Made by a program: the position numbers and the translations under genes | Origin: an uncultured Lachnospiraceae bacterium | Lineage (GTDB): Bacteria > Bacillota > Clostridia > Lachnospirales > Lachnospiraceae | Direction of reading: 5' to 3' | Assembly: GCA_944381505.1 (NCBI GenBank) | Contig: CALWLK010000046.1 | Span: 1-57,310, forward strand | DNA: 57,310 nucleotides | Part shown: piece after piece, positions 33,297 through 41,414 of the stretch | How positions within the stretch are numbered: position 1 is the stretch's first letter | Layout of the letters: every line of letters starts with the position of its first letter | The notes under the pieces: generated by a model | Database searches by the model: none | What the model was told of the DNA's origin: nothing | Seen by the model: the letters and a program-made list of their open reading frames with translations, nothing else

Positions 33297-33884
33297 CTAA
33301 AGGAGCTTTGCGCTCACTATGTCCTCCCTCTTGAGAGTCCACACCGCGCCCTGAATATCTTCGGCTTCCGTGTTCTCTGTGTCGAAGATCCTCTCCCAGC
33401 TTTTTTTGATCTCTGATTTTACGGAAGGATAAAAGGGAGTCTTGAAGGCATCAAAGCCTGTTTGGATCCCCTGACGCTCGAGTCTTGAGAGAAAAGCCTC
33501 CTCGTCTTCCGGGTCTCTCCCCACGTAGGAGAGATTCAGTACCTTCTGCCACTTGGCTCTGTCAAAGAGGAGTATGCGCTCCTTTTGGAAGGCCGCTTCA
33601 ATGAGATAAAATCCTGTATCTCCGTAGAGCCATTTCGGTGAGTTAAAGAGCCATATGGGCGAATCCGCCCCTGAAGGCGCAAAAAAGCCCGCAGACTCGG
33701 CGTAAGACCTGAAAAAGGAGTAGGCCTCGCTGAAGATCCATGAGCTTTCACCGTATTTCTTTTGAATGTATTCTTTTTTTACGAAGGACAGGCCGTCTCT
33801 TTCTATGCAGTCCAAGACTACCTTGGCCTGTACTGTGTACATATGGATGAGGCCGTCCTCTCTCAGCAAAGAATCCCTGTTCAT
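33297..33884 (-). CDS. Stand-alone DUF3841 protein
   Basis: 195-residue soluble protein formed of one DUF3841 domain: LIHMYTVQAKVVLDCIERDG, ADSPIWLFNSPKWLYGD, EEAFLSRLERQGIQTGF and FYPSVKSEIKKSWERIFDT. These align in order with the C-terminal half of the TetR fusion 56 bases downstream. The function is unknown. GGGGGAAG sits five bases before the ATG. It lies 42 bases after the P-loop kinase gene, so it likely belongs to the ECF/kinase transcript. Confidence 0.8.
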   Translation of the reverse strand: MNRDSLLREDGLIHMYTVQAKVVLDCIERDGLSFVKKEYIQKKYGESSWIFSEAYSFFRSYAESAGFFAPSGADSPIWLFNSPKWLYGDTGFYLIEAAFQKERILLFDRAKWQKVLNLSYVGRDPEDEEAFLSRLERQGIQTGFDAFKTPFYPSVKSEIKKSWERIFDTENTEAEDIQGAVWTLKREDIVSAKLL

Positions 33885-33926
33885 AAAACTTCCCCCGGCT
33901 CGAAAAACACATCTTACAAATAGAGT

Positions 33927-34625
33927 TTACACGGTTTTTAGGGGCTTGTCAAAAAGAACTTCTGAAATCCCTTCTATATCAAAGAAATCAAAGTAGCTCT
34001 CCTCCATAGGGATCCATTTTTTTCGGAAAACCTCCCGGGCTTCGGGGCCGTTTCTTTTAAGTATGCGCTCACTTTGAAGCTCGGGACTTATTGTAGAGAA
34101 GATCTTAAGATCATAGAGCTCCCGAAATTCGGGCCTCAGGCAGTAGGCGCCCTCCACTATGTATATGCGGGAGGGGGCGAGCCTTACGGGTTCTTTTATG
34201 TAATCCATGACGGAGCAGTCAAAGCGACGGTAGCTTATCACGGGAGTGCAAGGCCGGGCAGGACCCGGCTTTAAGCCGGAGCTTTCCTTCAGAGCCTTGA
34301 GGGGCAGGAAGACCTCACTTGAGAATCTCTCGTAGTGGACATTTCCTCCCGGCTCAAGGAGACGCTCGGGGCTCCGCAGGGAAGGGGGAAGGAAAAAATC
34401 GTCCATGTGGATGACAGAGGCGGTTGTGTCAGGGCCCGCCGCATCAAGCCTTTCTTTGAGGAGGGCGGAGAGAGTCGTCTTCCCCGAGGCGCATCTTCCG
34501 TCTACAGCGGCCACAAATATTCTGCCCTCAGGGAGAGAGCGGATCCTTTCAAGGATGAGTCCTAAGATGCCGTCTGCGGACATATGGGGCTTTTTATCAG
34601 TTTTCATGATTTTACCGATATCCAT
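33927..34625 (-). CDS. Uridine-kinase-like P-loop kinase
   Basis: 232 residues. Walker A is AVDGRCASGKTTLSALL; ASVIHMDDFFLPPSLRS holds the conserved DD-F substrate motif of uridine/pantothenate-type kinases, and IYIVEGAYCL matches their E-G strand. It should phosphorylate a small nucleoside or vitamin-like molecule. It starts 22 bases after the ECF S component, suggesting uptake followed by phosphate trapping (inference). The exact start could be 34625 or the ATG at 34607; AAAGG lies before the former. Confidence 0.83.
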   Translation of the reverse strand: MDIGKIMKTDKKPHMSADGILGLILERIRSLPEGRIFVAAVDGRCASGKTTLSALLKERLDAAGPDTTASVIHMDDFFLPPSLRSPERLLEPGGNVHYERFSSEVFLPLKALKESSGLKPGPARPCTPVISYRRFDCSVMDYIKEPVRLAPSRIYIVEGAYCLRPEFRELYDLKIFSTISPELQSERILKRNGPEAREVFRKKWIPMEESYFDFFDIEGISEVLFDKPLKTV

Positions 34626-34646
34626 TTCACACCGGCCTTTCGCGCA

Positions 34647-35189
34647 TCAGTCCGTTATGCGTGCCCTCTTCAGGGCGAGAACTATAGGAGGTATTATGAC
34701 AAGGTGCAGTATTATGGCAGGGACGGCGCTTATGAAGGCCCCTGCCAGAAACAGCTGTAAGGTGAAATCCATACCCAAGAGGAGAAATATCAGGTAGGCG
34801 GCGATGCCCCATACTATCCTTCCCGCGAGCATGGATATAATGAGGGAGAGATATATGCCCTTTGCCGAGGGACCGGTCAATTTTACCAAGATACCTGCCG
34901 AAAATCCGTAGGCCGCCATCTCAAAGGCCATGGCAAGGCCGCAGGGGGCTCCCGGCATCGAGGGGATGAGGGGAGGCATGTGGAAGAGGAAGTACCTTAA
35001 AAGGGGCGCTGTAAAGCCTGTGAGAGCGCCGTAAAAGGGGCCGCAGATAAAGCCGCACAAAAGCACCGGGATGTGCATGGGTGAGAGCATATTCCCTATC
35101 TCGGGTATCTGTCCCGTGAGAAAGGGGAGTACAAGGCAGAGAGCAAGGCAAAGGCCTGCAAAACAAAGCTTTTTCGTTCCTGTTTTCAT
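34647..35189 (-). CDS. ECF transporter S component
   Basis: 180-residue membrane protein with about six spans. GQIPEIGNMLSPMHIPVLLC followed by GFICGPFYGALTGFTAPLLR and GLAMAFEMAAYGFSAG are typical of a clostridial ECF S-component group of unassigned vitamin or nucleoside specificity. No EcfA/EcfT genes are nearby, so it must share a common module (group II). GAAAGGAATG precedes the start. It is the first gene of a transcript with a long structured leader, which might sense the imported compound. Confidence 0.85.
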   Translation of the reverse strand: MKTGTKKLCFAGLCLALCLVLPFLTGQIPEIGNMLSPMHIPVLLCGFICGPFYGALTGFTAPLLRYFLFHMPPLIPSMPGAPCGLAMAFEMAAYGFSAGILVKLTGPSAKGIYLSLIISMLAGRIVWGIAAYLIFLLLGMDFTLQLFLAGAFISAVPAIILHLVIIPPIVLALKRARITD

Positions 35190-35362
35190 GATGGGTCATT
35201 CCTTTCAGTGAAAAATAAAATACCACAAAACTATGGCTTTAGAAGTTTTCTTCTGAAAACACATACCTTCATGGTATCAATAGAAAAGGGCGTGTCACCC
35301 TGTGCAATTCGGTTTTAAAAATCTTATCGGCCTTGGGCCGTAAATCGGGGCTTCCTGCCCGC
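35190..35362 (-). promoter_or_regulatory. Structured 5' leader of the ECF/kinase/DUF3841 operon, possible riboswitch
   Basis: Minus strand transcript of about 170 bases. Near its 5' end a closing stem TTATC / GATAA holds two hairpins, GGGC-aggaa-GCCC and CGGCC-caa-GGCCG, i.e. a three-way junction. Farther on come AGGG-tgacacg-CCCT followed by TTTT, ATACC-atgaa-GGTAT, and AGAAG-aaaa-CTTCT before the ribosome site. It does not match a riboswitch class known to me by eye. Confidence 0.45.
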
Positions 35363-35369
35363 AGATAAA

Positions 35370-35398
35370 AATATACAGCATTGCTGACACTGCGTCAA
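35370..35398 (-). promoter_or_regulatory. Promoter of the ECF/kinase/DUF3841 operon
   Basis: Minus strand TTGACG (35398-35393), a 17-base spacer, TATATT (35375-35370). This places the start about 170 bases before the S-component gene. Confidence 0.75.
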
Positions 35399-35451
35399 TA
35401 TGAAATTATATAAAGAGAATTTATCATTGTAGGCTTACAGGGCTCCTGCTG

Positions 35452-35868
35452 TCACAGAACTTCGTCCTTTGCGATAAGCTTAACCGCCTCCGCGGCAAGC
35501 TCCGAAAGCCCCATATCAGAGACTCCCGCCACAAGTATGCCGCACCTGTTTACGGGGATCAGTATCTTTTTGGCAGGGCTTCTGCCTATGGCGGCGGCCA
35601 TAGCCTCCGTCACCTCACCGAGGAGAGCGTCGGCGCACAATATCCCCACGGGGCCTATTATATAATCCGCATCGCGGCTTATGACTATGGCGGGATTCTC
35701 CCCGGTGGCTCCGTGATCCGCACCGCTCTTTAACATTGCCGAGGTGGCTATGCTGTTGGTACCAACGGCGTAAAGCTGCGCGCCCTCAAGGCGAGGCTCG
35801 GACTTTATTTTCTCCGCAAGGAGACATCCGAGCCGTCCTCCCTGTCCGTCTATTATAAGTATCTTCAT
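35452..35868 (-). CDS. DUF3842 family protein
   Basis: 138 residues. MKILIIDGQGGRLGCLLAEK opens a Rossmann-like fold; YAVGTNSIATSAMLKSGADH, YIIGPVGILCADALLGEVTE and ILIPVNRCGILVAGV are the DUF3842 stretches. The glycine-rich start could bind a nucleotide. The function is unknown. The ATG overlaps the Sir2 stop by four bases (ATGA), so the two are translationally coupled and may act on the same NAD-related process (inference). Confidence 0.82.
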   Translation of the reverse strand: MKILIIDGQGGRLGCLLAEKIKSEPRLEGAQLYAVGTNSIATSAMLKSGADHGATGENPAIVISRDADYIIGPVGILCADALLGEVTEAMAAAIGRSPAKKILIPVNRCGILVAGVSDMGLSELAAEAVKLIAKDEVL

Positions 35869-36635
35869 TCTACCTGTTTCCTTTCCTGAGATCCGAGAGC
35901 CTCAAAGACTCTGCCTATGCTCTCGTGGATGACGAGATCCGCCGTCTCATCCCTTGCGGTCCGGTCTCTGTTTATGAGGACAAGCTTATCTCCCCTGTAG
36001 TAATTGAGAAGCCCTGCGGCAGGCCATACGGTGAGGGAGGTGCCCCCTATTATGAGCATGTCGGCGTTATGGATGTAATATACGGCTTTATTCATGACCT
36101 CCTCATCAAGAGCCTCCTCATAGAGAACCACATCGGGCTTTACTATGCCGCCGCACTCGTCGCAGCGGGGGACGCCGTCCGCCTCCGTCACATAGGAAAG
36201 GCTGAAGGCCTTTTTGCACTTCATGCAGTGATTCCTGAGAACGGAGCCGTGGAGCTCAAGGACATTTCGACTTCCGGCCTTTTGGTGGAGGCCGTCTATA
36301 TTCTGGGTTATGACAGCCCTCAGCTTCCCCTCTTTTTCAAGCCTTGCGAGGGCCAGATGAGCGGCGTTTGGCTTTGCATCCGGAAAGAGCATCTTGTCCT
36401 TATAGAATCTGAAAAACTCCTCGGGATCCCGCATAAAAAAGCTGTGGCTTATTATCATCTCCGGAGGATATTTGTATTTCATGTTGTAGAGGCCGTCTTG
36501 AGAGCGAAAATCCGGGATGCCGCTCTCGGTGGAGACCCCCGCGCCTCCGAAGAAAACTATGTTGTCGCTTGCCTCTGTCATGGCGCAAAGTCGGTCGATT
36601 TCAGAGTCAAAGGCGTTTTTGTTTTGATTTGGCAT
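35865..36635 (-). CDS. NAD-dependent protein deacylase, Sir2 family
   Basis: 256 residues. FFGGAGVSTESGIPDFRSQD holds the NAD-binding motif, ITQNIDGLHQKAGS the catalytic core and LELHGSV the catalytic histidine. The zinc site is two CxxC pairs, CMKCKKAF and CDECGG. Length and motifs are those of bacterial sirtuins that remove acyl groups from lysines with NAD. AGGAGG lies just before the ATG at 36635. Overlaps DUF3842 by four bases. Confidence 0.94.
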   Translation of the reverse strand: MPNQNKNAFDSEIDRLCAMTEASDNIVFFGGAGVSTESGIPDFRSQDGLYNMKYKYPPEMIISHSFFMRDPEEFFRFYKDKMLFPDAKPNAAHLALARLEKEGKLRAVITQNIDGLHQKAGSRNVLELHGSVLRNHCMKCKKAFSLSYVTEADGVPRCDECGGIVKPDVVLYEEALDEEVMNKAVYYIHNADMLIIGGTSLTVWPAAGLLNYYRGDKLVLINRDRTARDETADLVIHESIGRVFEALGSQERKQVE

Positions 36636-36726
36636 ATGTGACCTCCTGTCTGCAAGGGCTATAATTCAAGCATACCTTAAGCTGCAAAGATTTGGAATAG
36701 CCGGTTTTCTTGCTATAAAACCTCAG

Positions 36727-36776
36727 TTATGGTATAACATATACTATATATTTATGGTACAGCGTATACTATATAT
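36727..36776. repeat. Tandem 25-bp repeat in the sir2/gdpP intergenic region
   Basis: Two adjacent 25-base units start TTATGGTA and end TATACTATATAT (36727-36751 and 36752-36776), differing at three positions. They lie in the divergent promoter region and include -10-like and GTATAC-type elements, so they may be duplicated promoter or operator sites. Confidence 0.75.
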
Positions 36777-36854
36777 GCATTATACACTTGACACAACAGA
36801 AATTCATTTGTTTTGTTTTGAGACAGTCAGATTATATAACGGCTGATATAAAAT

Positions 36855-38906
36855 ATGAAGAATCGCAAGAAACCTTTAATATCCATAGCCAATTATCTGA
36901 GGTGGCCCCTTTTTCTGTCGCTGCTTTTGATAATCGCAAACCTTATCCTTATCAGGTTTTCGCCGGAGACTGCCGTCTACACCACGGCGGTCACCTTGCT
37001 GTACGCGTTTATAGCCTGCGGACTGTACCTTTATACGAGGAAGGGCCTTTTCTACGGCCTTGTCAATTTTGCCGGAGGCTTTGAGGACGTTGAAAAAAAG
37101 CTCTTTGACGAGATGAGCATCCCCTTTGTCATGTGCGACAGGAGCGGGAACATAATCTCGGAGAACAAGGCCTTCTCGGAGATAATCAAGGAGGGCAAAT
37201 CGAGCTCCAAAAAGAACATCTCGGCTATATTCCCCGACATAACGAGGGAGATACTCCGCTCCGACGAGGAGGCGGTCATAGTGCACACCTCCTTCGGCGG
37301 CAGAAGGTACAGCGTGGAGATAGTCTGGACCCCTATAGCCATGGGGGAGGATGAGGAGGACAGCATACTCTACGAGTCCGGAAAGATCGTTGCAGCCATG
37401 TACTTCAGGGATGAGACAGATCTTGTGGAGTACAAAAAGCTCTACAGGGACAGCAGGCCCTGCGAGGGACTTATTTATCTTGACAACTACGATGAGGCCA
37501 TGGAGGGCATAGACGACGTGAGACGCTCTCTTCTTACAGCCCTCATAGACAGGAAGGTAAACAGCTACATAAACTCCATGAACGGGGTCACAAAGAAGCT
37601 GGAGAAGGACAAATACTTCTTCTTCGTGACAGAGCAGTACCTCCAAAAGATGATAGAGGACAAGTTCTCCATACTGAAGGATGCCAAGTCCGTGAACATA
37701 GGAAACGAGATGGCGGTGACTTTGAGCATAGGAATAGGAGCCGAGGGCTCCTCCGATTACAGGCAGAATTACGACTATGCTAGGACGGCCATCGACCTTG
37801 CCCTCGGAAGAGGCGGAGATCAGGTAGTCATAAAGACGGCGGACAATATACAGTATTTCGGCGGGAAGACCCATGCCGTGGAGAAAAACACCCGCGTAAA
37901 GGCGAGAGTGAAGGCCCATGCCTTCAGGGAGCTCCTCGAAAACAAGGACAAGGTCATAATAATGGGCCACAAGATAAGCGACATAGATTGCCTCGGTGCG
38001 GCTGTGGGCTTTTACAGGATAGCCCTCTCCATGGGGAAGAAGGCATATATCGTGCTGAACGAAGCCCGAGGCTCGCTGAAGCCCCTATATGAGAGCTTCA
38101 AAAAGAATGAGAGCTATCCCAAGGAGATGTTTGTAAGCGGAGAGAGAGCCCTCATGCTGGTGGACGACGGAACGATAGTGGTCGTGGTGGACGTGAATCG
38201 TCCCGGCTATACCGAGGAGCCCAGGCTCCTTTCGGCCTGCGACACCGTAGTGGTGGTGGACCACCACAGAAAGAGCTCGGACACTATAGATAATGCAATA
38301 CTCTCCTACGTGGAGCCCTTCGCCTCCTCGGCTTCGGAGATGGTGGCGGAAATATTGCAGTATATCGGGGACAATATAAAGCTGACCTCCGCCGAGGCGG
38401 ACGCGATGTACTCCGGAATAATGATAGACACTCAGAACTTCACCACTCAGACAGGGGTGAGGACCTTTGAGGCGGCGGCCTTCCTCAAGAGGAGCGGCGC
38501 GGATATCATAAGGATAAGGAAGATATTCAGAGATAATCTTGCGGATTACAAGGCAAAGGCCAAGGCTGTGGACAGCGCGGAGATATACAGGGAGCATTTC
38601 GCCATAAGCGAGTGCGACGCCGAGGGCACGGAGGCCCCCACTGTGGTAGGAGCCCAGGCGGCCAACAGCCTTTTGGAGATAAGCGGTATAAAGGCCTCCA
38701 TAGTGCTCACCTGTTATCAGGAAAAGATATACGTGTCGGCACGCTCCATAGACGAGGTCAACGTTCAGGTCATGATGGAGAAGCTGGGAGGCGGCGGCCA
38801 CAAGTCGGTGGCGGGAGCCCAGTTAAAGGATATGAGCATAGAGGAGGCCAAGAAGGCCATAAAGAATATTATTGACGAGATGTTAAATGAAGGCGAGGTA
38901 TCATAA
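36855..38906 (+). CDS. gdpP: GdpP family cyclic-di-AMP phosphodiesterase
   Basis: 683 residues. Two membrane helices (about 12-60) are followed by a PAS-like domain (about 75-200), a degenerate GGDEF domain (about 205-335), then DHH/DHHA1 (about 360-675). Catalytic motifs are IMGHKISDIDCLGAA, DVNRP, VVVDHHRKS and, in DHHA1, LGGGGHKSVAGAQL. It hydrolyses c-di-AMP to pApA and so controls osmotic and wall homeostasis. The stop lies directly before rplI. A TTGACA at 36788 could belong to its promoter. Confidence 0.95.
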   Translation: MKNRKKPLISIANYLRWPLFLSLLLIIANLILIRFSPETAVYTTAVTLLYAFIACGLYLYTRKGLFYGLVNFAGGFEDVEKKLFDEMSIPFVMCDRSGNIISENKAFSEIIKEGKSSSKKNISAIFPDITREILRSDEEAVIVHTSFGGRRYSVEIVWTPIAMGEDEEDSILYESGKIVAAMYFRDETDLVEYKKLYRDSRPCEGLIYLDNYDEAMEGIDDVRRSLLTALIDRKVNSYINSMNGVTKKLEKDKYFFFVTEQYLQKMIEDKFSILKDAKSVNIGNEMAVTLSIGIGAEGSSDYRQNYDYARTAIDLALGRGGDQVVIKTADNIQYFGGKTHAVEKNTRVKARVKAHAFRELLENKDKVIIMGHKISDIDCLGAAVGFYRIALSMGKKAYIVLNEARGSLKPLYESFKKNESYPKEMFVSGERALMLVDDGTIVVVVDVNRPGYTEEPRLLSACDTVVVVDHHRKSSDTIDNAILSYVEPFASSASEMVAEILQYIGDNIKLTSAEADAMYSGIMIDTQNFTTQTGVRTFEAAAFLKRSGADIIRIRKIFRDNLADYKAKAKAVDSAEIYREHFAISECDAEGTEAPTVVGAQAANSLLEISGIKASIVLTCYQEKIYVSARSIDEVNVQVMMEKLGGGGHKSVAGAQLKDMSIEEAKKAIKNIIDEMLNEGEVS

Positions 38907-39353
38907 ATGCAGATAGTACTTTTACAGGATGTGAAGAGCCTTGGAAAAAAAGGCGACGTAGTCAAGGTAAACGACGGATATGCCAGAAATTTCATCCTCC
39001 CCAAGAAGCTGGGGGTTGAAGCCAATGCGGCAAATCTCAATACCTTGAAGCTTCAAAAGGCAAATGCCGAGAAGATAGAGGCGGCGAAGGTGGCGGAGGC
39101 AAAGGAGCTCTCCGAAAAGCTCTCCAACGCATCGGTGACTCTGAAGATAAAGACAGGGGAAGGCGGAAAGACCTTCGGTTCCGTGACGGGAAAAGAGATA
39201 GCTCAGGCGATAAAATCCGAGCTGGGGATAGATATAGACAAGAAAAGGATAGTGCTTCCCGAGCCCATAAAGGCTGTGGGCACCAGAGAAGTTCAGATAA
39301 AGCTCCACAAGGAAGTAAACGCCAACATAAGAGTTAAGGTAGAGGAAGCATAA
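38907..39353 (+). CDS. rplI: 50S ribosomal protein L9
   Basis: 148 residues. MQIVLLQDVKSLGKKGDVVK followed by VNDGYARNFILPKKLGVEA is the universal L9 N-terminal domain, with a long central helix and the C-terminal rRNA-binding domain KTFGSVTGKEIAQAI. The start follows the gdpP stop without a gap and the stop shares a base with the dnaB start, so gdpP-rplI-dnaB is one operon. Confidence 0.97.
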   Translation: MQIVLLQDVKSLGKKGDVVKVNDGYARNFILPKKLGVEANAANLNTLKLQKANAEKIEAAKVAEAKELSEKLSNASVTLKIKTGEGGKTFGSVTGKEIAQAIKSELGIDIDKKRIVLPEPIKAVGTREVQIKLHKEVNANIRVKVEEA

Positions 39354-40699
39354 TGAACGCGGATGAGGCGATTTTAAAGAGAGTTTCTCCTCACAGTCAG
39401 GAGGCGGAGCAGTCGGTGATAGGCTCCATGCTCATGGATAAGGACGCTGCGGTCACAGCCTGCGAGATGCTTGAGGAGGAGGACTTTTACGAGTCCTCCT
39501 TTAAGCTCATGTTCTCGGCTATGAGAGACATGGTTTCCGAGGATGTTCCCATTACGCTGGTGACTCTCAGGGACAGGCTTGAGAAGGACGGAGCCCCGGA
39601 GGAGATAAGAGATCTCTCCTTCATAAAGGGGATAATGGACGTAAATCCCACCTCCGCTTATGTTAAGTCCTATGCAGGTATAGTCAAGGAAAAATCCGTA
39701 TTGAGAAAGCTCATAAGGATGAGCGAGAAGGTCTCCGAGAATTGCTACGGAGGCACGGAGAGCCTTGACGTCATCCTGGAGGAGGCGGAGAAGGGCATAT
39801 TCGATCTCATTAAAAACAAGGACCGCAAGGAATTTGTACCTATAGACGAGATAGCCATAGAGGTCATGAACAAGATAGAGGAGGCCTCAAGGCTGAAGGA
39901 GCCCATCACAGGAGTCCCCTCGGGCTTTACGGATCTGGATTACATGACCACAGGCTTTCAGCCCTCGGATTTCATTTTGGTGGCGGCAAGGCCCTCCATG
40001 GGAAAGACGGCCTTTGTCCTTAACATAATGGAGTATGTGGCCCTCAAAAAGAATCTCCCCTGCATGATCTTTTCTCTGGAGATGAGCAAGGAGCAGCTTG
40101 TAAAGAGGATGTTCGCCATGGACTCGGGAATTGACTCCCAGAACCTCCGCTCCGGAAAGCTCACAGACGACGAGTGGGGAAGGCTGGTGGACACTGTGGG
40201 GAGAGTGGGAAAGGCCAATCTCATGATAGACGACACCCCGGGAATCACGGTGACAGAGCTTCGGAGCAAGTGCAGGAAGGCGAAGCTTGAGCATGGCCTG
40301 AGCCTCATAATCATAGACTACCTTCAGCTCATGACGGGAAGCTCCAAAAAGGCGGACAACAGGCAGCAGGAGATATCGGATATATCCAGGTCTCTGAAGG
40401 CTCTGGCAAGAGACCTTGACTGCCCGGTGATAGCCCTCTCCCAGCTCTCGAGAGCCTGCGAGCTGAGGGCCGATCACAGGCCTATGCTGTCGGATCTCAG
40501 AGAGTCGGGAGCCATAGAGCAGGATGCGGATATGGTCATGTTCCTCTACAGGGACGACTACTATAATCCGGACACGGAACACCCCGGGGAGGCTGAGGTC
40601 ATAATAGCCAAGCAGAGGAACGGTCCCATAGGCACCATCACTCTCAACTGGCAGGCGTCCACCACGAAATTTGTGGGGAAGGAGAGAGTTTACAGTTGA
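39353..40699 (+). CDS. dnaB: Replicative DNA helicase DnaB
   Basis: 448 residues. The N-terminal DnaB domain (about 8-115, SPHSQEAEQSVIGSMLMDKD) and RecA-like C-terminal domain (about 185-445) carry Walker A LVAARPSMGKTAF, Walker B SLIIIDYLQLMTGS and the arginine-finger region ESGAIEQDADMVMFLYRDDY. It is the hexameric helicase at the replication fork. No intein is present. Last gene of the gdpP-rplI-dnaB operon. Confidence 0.97.
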   Translation: MNADEAILKRVSPHSQEAEQSVIGSMLMDKDAAVTACEMLEEEDFYESSFKLMFSAMRDMVSEDVPITLVTLRDRLEKDGAPEEIRDLSFIKGIMDVNPTSAYVKSYAGIVKEKSVLRKLIRMSEKVSENCYGGTESLDVILEEAEKGIFDLIKNKDRKEFVPIDEIAIEVMNKIEEASRLKEPITGVPSGFTDLDYMTTGFQPSDFILVAARPSMGKTAFVLNIMEYVALKKNLPCMIFSLEMSKEQLVKRMFAMDSGIDSQNLRSGKLTDDEWGRLVDTVGRVGKANLMIDDTPGITVTELRSKCRKAKLEHGLSLIIIDYLQLMTGSSKKADNRQQEISDISRSLKALARDLDCPVIALSQLSRACELRADHRPMLSDLRESGAIEQDADMVMFLYRDDYYNPDTEHPGEAEVIIAKQRNGPIGTITLNWQASTTKFVGKERVYS

Positions 40700-40739
40700 T
40701 GATACCCCGGGAGCCGGGCAGGAGCCAAGAGTCCGTCCC

Positions 40740-40768
40740 TTGCAAATTTCAGTAAACTGTGGTAATTA
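40740..40768 (+). promoter_or_regulatory. Probable promoter of the DUF1858 gene
   Basis: TTGCAA (40740-40745), 17 bases, TAATTA (40763-40768), 46 bases before the start codon. Confidence 0.45.
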
Positions 40769-40813
40769 TATAGCCGAGGACGAAAACCAAATCAGAAATA
40801 TGGAGGAAATAAA

Positions 40814-41026
40814 ATGAAGTCGATAAACAAAGATATGCTTATAGGTGAGCTCATTCAGGTAGATGAGGTGATCCCTAACATACTTATGAGAGCGGGTATG
40901 CACTGTCTCGGATGCCCGGCATCACAGATGGAGTCTCTGGAAGAGGCTTGTATGGTTCACGGCATTGACTGTGACACTCTGGTAAACGGAATAAACGAGA
41001 TCCTTGCAATGCAGGAAAACAAATAG
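40814..41026 (+). CDS. DUF1858 small protein
   Basis: 70 residues. INKDMLIGELIQVDEVIPNI then HCLGCPASQMESLEEACMVH is the DUF1858 domain; the CxxC (C32, C35) is usual for this hybrid-cluster-associated family and may bind metal or act in redox. The ribosome site is GGAGG. The gene next door is a ferredoxin with its own promoter. The molecular role is unknown. Confidence 0.85.
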   Translation: MKSINKDMLIGELIQVDEVIPNILMRAGMHCLGCPASQMESLEEACMVHGIDCDTLVNGINEILAMQENK

Positions 41027-41049
41027 AGTGCACTTTATCTCAAACATAC

Positions 41050-41078
41050 TTGAACAAAAAAACCGAATGGTGTAATAT
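41050..41078 (+). promoter_or_regulatory. Promoter of the ferredoxin gene
   Basis: TTGAAC (41050-41055), 17 bases, TAATAT (41073-41078), 47 bases before the ATG at 41125. Confidence 0.6.
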
Positions 41079-41124
41079 TAATCCACAGGTTAAGCAGTTT
41101 TATATAATTAAGGAGGATACAGAT

Positions 41125-41295
41125 ATGGCATATAAGATCAATGACGGTTGTGTTTCATGCGGAGCTTGCGCTGATGCATGTCCCGTTGGAGCTATCTCCG
41201 AGGGAGACGGAAAGTACGTTATCAACGCTGATGCATGCGTAGATTGCGGAACATGCGAGTCAACATGCCCTACAGGCTCTATCGAGCAGGCATAA
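41125..41295 (+). CDS. 2[4Fe-4S] clostridial ferredoxin
   Basis: 56 residues. Two CxxCxxCxxxCP motifs, CVSCGACADACPVGAI and CVDCGTCESTCPTGSI, bind two [4Fe-4S] clusters. It carries low-potential electrons in fermentation. The ATG at 41125 follows AAGGAGG and gives the canonical MAYKINDGC start; the frame is open back to 41050, but that stretch holds the promoter. Single gene with its own terminator, probably highly expressed. Confidence 0.96.
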   Translation: MAYKINDGCVSCGACADACPVGAISEGDGKYVINADACVDCGTCESTCPTGSIEQA

Positions 41296-41354
41296 TCGAC
41301 CGAAATCTAAAAGAAGCAAAAGGAAGTGTCACAAAAGGGTGCTTTCATAAAAAA

Positions 41355-41387
41355 TAAGCGAGGCCGAAAGGCGCTCGCTTGTTTTTT
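41355..41387 (+). terminator. Terminator after ferredoxin
   Basis: AAGCGAG pairs with CTCGCTT around an inner GCC-gaaa-GGC hairpin, followed by GTTTTTT. Confidence 0.85.
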
Positions 41388-41414
41388 GCTCCGATAAAAT
41401 TTACATGACCGGTA

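Noticed and set aside
36727-36776. CRISPR array
   Set aside because: Only two adjacent AT-rich units with no spacer and no cas genes.
41050-41124. N-terminal extension of ferredoxin
   Set aside because: The extra 25 codons overlie the promoter; the AAGGAGG-linked ATG at 41125 gives the normal 56-residue protein.
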